16,477 bases of DNA, from NCBI GenBank assembly GCA_015767355.1, contig JADWMH010000006.1:1580-18056 (forward strand). Direction: 5' to 3'. The notes beneath the pieces are model-generated. The model was not told the origin of the DNA. It ran no database searches and saw only the letters and a program-made list of their open reading frames with translations. Position numbers and translations under genes: made by a program. Positions 14,546-16,477 of the stretch are shown one piece after another; the first letter of the stretch is position 1, and the number at the start of each line of letters is the position of its first letter. Source of the DNA: Gammaproteobacteria bacterium (GTDB lineage Bacteria > Pseudomonadota > Gammaproteobacteria > Chromatiales > Chromatiaceae).

Positions 14546-15635
14546 GTGACCTCCCGCTGCGGATGAAGCGCACACGATCATAGAGATACACGGCAATCGT
14601 GGCGGCGACAATAACGAGGATAATCCACCACACCCCAATCCATTCAGGAGTCATCCCCTTGACCATCCATTTTTCGGCGGATCTGGTCAGCACCATAAAC
14701 ACCAGAAAGGTCAAAACCGAAAAAATGATGCGCGTGTATGGACTGGATCTCGGACTGCCGCGGCTCAGCGGAATTGCCAGCAGTGCAAATGCCATCACCG
14801 AAAGAGGAAATATCAGGCGTGATTGAAAGTCGGCCTTCGCCTTGATGCCATCATATGAGAGAAGATCGAGCGTATCGACATTGCTGATGTCAAAACTTGC
14901 TTTCCCGCCCTGTGCAGCATTGATCTCAATTGCATACTCATCAAAATGCATGATCGAGAAAGTTTCTGATCCCGGGAAGCCAACATATTCATTGCCGTTT
15001 TCAAGCACCACCTGTCTGCGGTTGGTTTTTTCATTCAGGAAGTGACGCCCATTGTCAGAGGTTATCAGGACAACTTCATTCTCCAGCCGGATCTGGATAA
15101 AGATATTCTCCAGGGTTGAGGAAGCCGCATCGACAGTTTCCGCATAAAAGACCAACTCTCCTCCCCTGGCCTCATAAAAACGCCCCGCTCCGATCGCGGA
15201 GAGCAGCACCGCATCCTTGTGCTGCATTTTGAGCTCATCCGATACCCGTCCTGCAACCGGGTAGAGCCACAATACCAGCCAGGCGGAAATCAGCACCATT
15301 GGCAATGCAGCGACAGCAACGATTCGTATGATCCGCAGGGGGCCAACGCCGCTGGTCTGCATAACCGTCATCTCCTGGTCCTGATACATACGTCCCAGCG
15401 CCATCACGGTTGCAAAGAAAAAAGCGGCGGGGATGAGTCGTCCACTGAGGCGCAGCGCCTCAAGGCTCGCCAGTGTGAAAATCGATTCGGGGGGAATGGA
15501 GCCGCCGGCTGCCAGCCGCAGCATCTGCACCAGTGTTCCACCAACCAGAATCAACACCAGAATAGTCAGAATAACGGTAAAAATCCGCAGGATTTCAGAA
15601 CTGATGTAGCGATCAAGTATTGGCAGATTCAACAT
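14532..15635 (-). CDS. lptF: LPS export ABC transporter permease LptF
   Basis: LptF is the partner permease of LptG in the LptB2FG complex of the inner membrane. The 367-residue protein from the ATG at 15633-15635 starts MLNLPILDRYISSEILRIF, with a first helix (about 16-36), a second (about 57-81), GRMYQDQEMTVMQTSGVG (the coupling segment for LptB), a third helix (about 102-126), a periplasmic domain (about 130-270) and three terminal helices. Another in-frame ATG at 15675-15677 would add 14 residues, but it lacks a ribosome binding site, whereas GGAAG precedes the chosen ATG by 8 nt and the length fits the family better. The order lptF-lptG and the divergent pepA match E. coli. Confidence 0.95.
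   Translation of the reverse strand: MLNLPILDRYISSEILRIFTVILTILVLILVGGTLVQMLRLAAGGSIPPESIFTLASLEALRLSGRLIPAAFFFATVMALGRMYQDQEMTVMQTSGVGPLRIIRIVAVAALPMVLISAWLVLWLYPVAGRVSDELKMQHKDAVLLSAIGAGRFYEARGGELVFYAETVDAASSTLENIFIQIRLENEVVLITSDNGRHFLNEKTNRRQVVLENGNEYVGFPGSETFSIMHFDEYAIEINAAQGGKASFDISNVDTLDLLSYDGIKAKADFQSRLIFPLSVMAFALLAIPLSRGSPRSSPYTRIIFSVLTFLVFMVLTRSAEKWMVKGMTPEWIGVWWIILVIVAATIAVYLYDRVRFIRSGRSHAAH
14550..14555 (-). promoter_or_regulatory. lptG ribosome binding site within lptF
   Basis: On the minus strand this reads GGGAGG, 4 nt before the lptG ATG, and it lies inside the lptF coding sequence. It supports the 354-residue start over the longer open frame and implies translation coupled to lptF. 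Confidence 0.65.
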
Positions 15636-15712
15636 GCCTTCTGCTTCCGGTAGAAGAATTTGGTACAGTTGCGCCATACTAACAGATTAAAACTGCACCG
15701 CAGGCATCCAAC

Positions 15713-16477
15713 ATGATGATTCAAATAAAAAACAGCTCTCCTGTCAAACTCCCGGGCAACTGCCTGGTCGTACCGATGCTGAAACACAACCGCCTTACCA
15801 GTGTCGCAGCTCAAATCAATGAGGCCAGCGGCGGTTTACTGCATCAGCTCGCAAAAAAAAGCGGCTTTAAAGGTGAAGCCGGATCGACAACAGTTTTTTA
15901 CAACCTTCCGGGAATCAAGGCGCTGCGTGTAATGCTTGTTGGTATCGGCAATAAAAATGAGATCAACGGAAAAACTACCAGGGAAGTGATAGAAGCCGTC
16001 ATGAAACGTCTACAGCAGGAGAATTGCACAAATGCGATGATCACCTTGCCATTCGAAGAGACAGCTGCTGAAATGCATTACCCCCTGATACGGGAAACAG
16101 CGCTCTATGCGGTAAACGCCGTCTACCGCTTTGATGAATGTAAAAGCAAGCCTTCGAAGCAGACTCTTGTCGACGAAATCACGCTGATCACTGCCGGCAT
16201 CGAAAAACACTATGCAACAAAAGCGGTAACCCATGGCAAGGCGATTGCCGATGGCATGCAACTGGCGCGAGACCTCTCCAATCTCCCCGGCAATATCTGC
16301 ACACCAACCTATCTTGCCGGAAAGGCGCAAACACTGGCGCGCAAATACACAAAATTCAGCAGCAAAATTCTCAATGAGAAGGAGATGGAGAAGCTCAAGA
16401 TGGGTTCACTGCTCTCTGTCTCACGAGGCAGCCGCCAACCTGCAAAACTGATCATCATGGAGCACAAGGGAGGAAAA
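15713..16477 (+). CDS. pepA: Leucyl aminopeptidase PepA, 5' part
   Basis: PepA is a cytosolic M17 metallo-aminopeptidase that releases N-terminal residues; in E. coli it is also a DNA-binding accessory factor in Xer recombination and a regulator of carAB. The frame is open to the window end and gives 255 residues (MMIQIKNSSPVKLPGN...), with no stop. This covers the N-terminal macro-like domain (to about 170) and the start of the catalytic domain, with ARDLSNLPGNICTPTYLA around 185-203, equivalent to the NMPPNICNAAYLA segment in E. coli. The zinc-binding and catalytic motifs lie beyond the window. Two consecutive ATGs (15713 and 15716) are possible starts. It is divergent from lptF across 77 bp, a conserved gammaproteobacterial arrangement. 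Confidence 0.96.
   Translation, partial: MMIQIKNSSPVKLPGNCLVVPMLKHNRLTSVAAQINEASGGLLHQLAKKSGFKGEAGSTTVFYNLPGIKALRVMLVGIGNKNEINGKTTREVIEAVMKRLQQENCTNAMITLPFEETAAEMHYPLIRETALYAVNAVYRFDECKSKPSKQTLVDEITLITAGIEKHYATKAVTHGKAIADGMQLARDLSNLPGNICTPTYLAGKAQTLARKYTKFSSKILNEKEMEKLKMGSLLSVSRGSRQPAKLIIMEHKGGK

Noticed and set aside
14546..14638. N-terminal extension of LptG
   Set aside because: It would start at TTG deep inside lptF and add a non-homologous Cys/Ser/Pro-rich stretch; the ATG with GGGAGG fits the family N-terminus.

Overview
The window reads as ordinary chromosomal housekeeping DNA from a gammaproteobacterium. Three gene neighbourhoods typical of that class support this: rlmE-ftsH-folP-glmM with divergent yhbY; a response regulator of the UvrY/GacA type followed by uvrC and pgsA; and lptF-lptG divergent from pepA. 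Mid-range base composition and several families of intergenic hairpin repeats suggest a free-living or environmental symbiont lineage, perhaps Chromatiales-like, but that placement is inference. I see no prophage, transposase, CRISPR array, toxin system, tRNA or rRNA.

Layout from left to right. (1) Positions 5-5050, minus strand: rlmE -> ftsH -> folP -> glmM, covering 23S rRNA methylation, membrane proteolysis, folate synthesis and aminosugar synthesis. folP and glmM overlap by 4 nt. The rlmE-ftsH and ftsH-folP gaps are each occupied by a hairpin repeat. (2) Positions 5124-5429, plus strand: yhbY, divergent from rlmE. (3) Positions 5486-8674, minus: yajC followed by one continuous reading frame fusing SecD and SecF, the accessory part of the Sec translocon. 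(4) Positions 8851-13001, minus: a UvrY/GacA-like response regulator -> family-5-type uracil-DNA glycosylase -> uvrC -> pgsA. The glycosylase sits between the regulator and uvrC, so base and nucleotide excision repair genes lie side by side. (5) Positions 13034-13474, plus: a small RDD membrane protein, convergent with lptG. (6) Positions 13481-15635, minus: lptF and lptG, overlapping by 14 nt, which encode the membrane part of the LPS export ABC transporter. (7) Position 15713 to the window end, plus: the 5' part of pepA.

The points of most interest are the SecD-SecF fusion, the glycosylase inserted into the uvrY-uvrC neighbourhood, four kinds of intergenic inverted repeat (one present as two divergent copies with a 9-bp internal periodicity, another as a shared 12-bp palindrome), a perfect palindrome just upstream of ftsH, and a very AT-rich patch inside folP. 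No stretch above 300 bp lacks a gene. I did not find a previously undescribed multi-gene system here.
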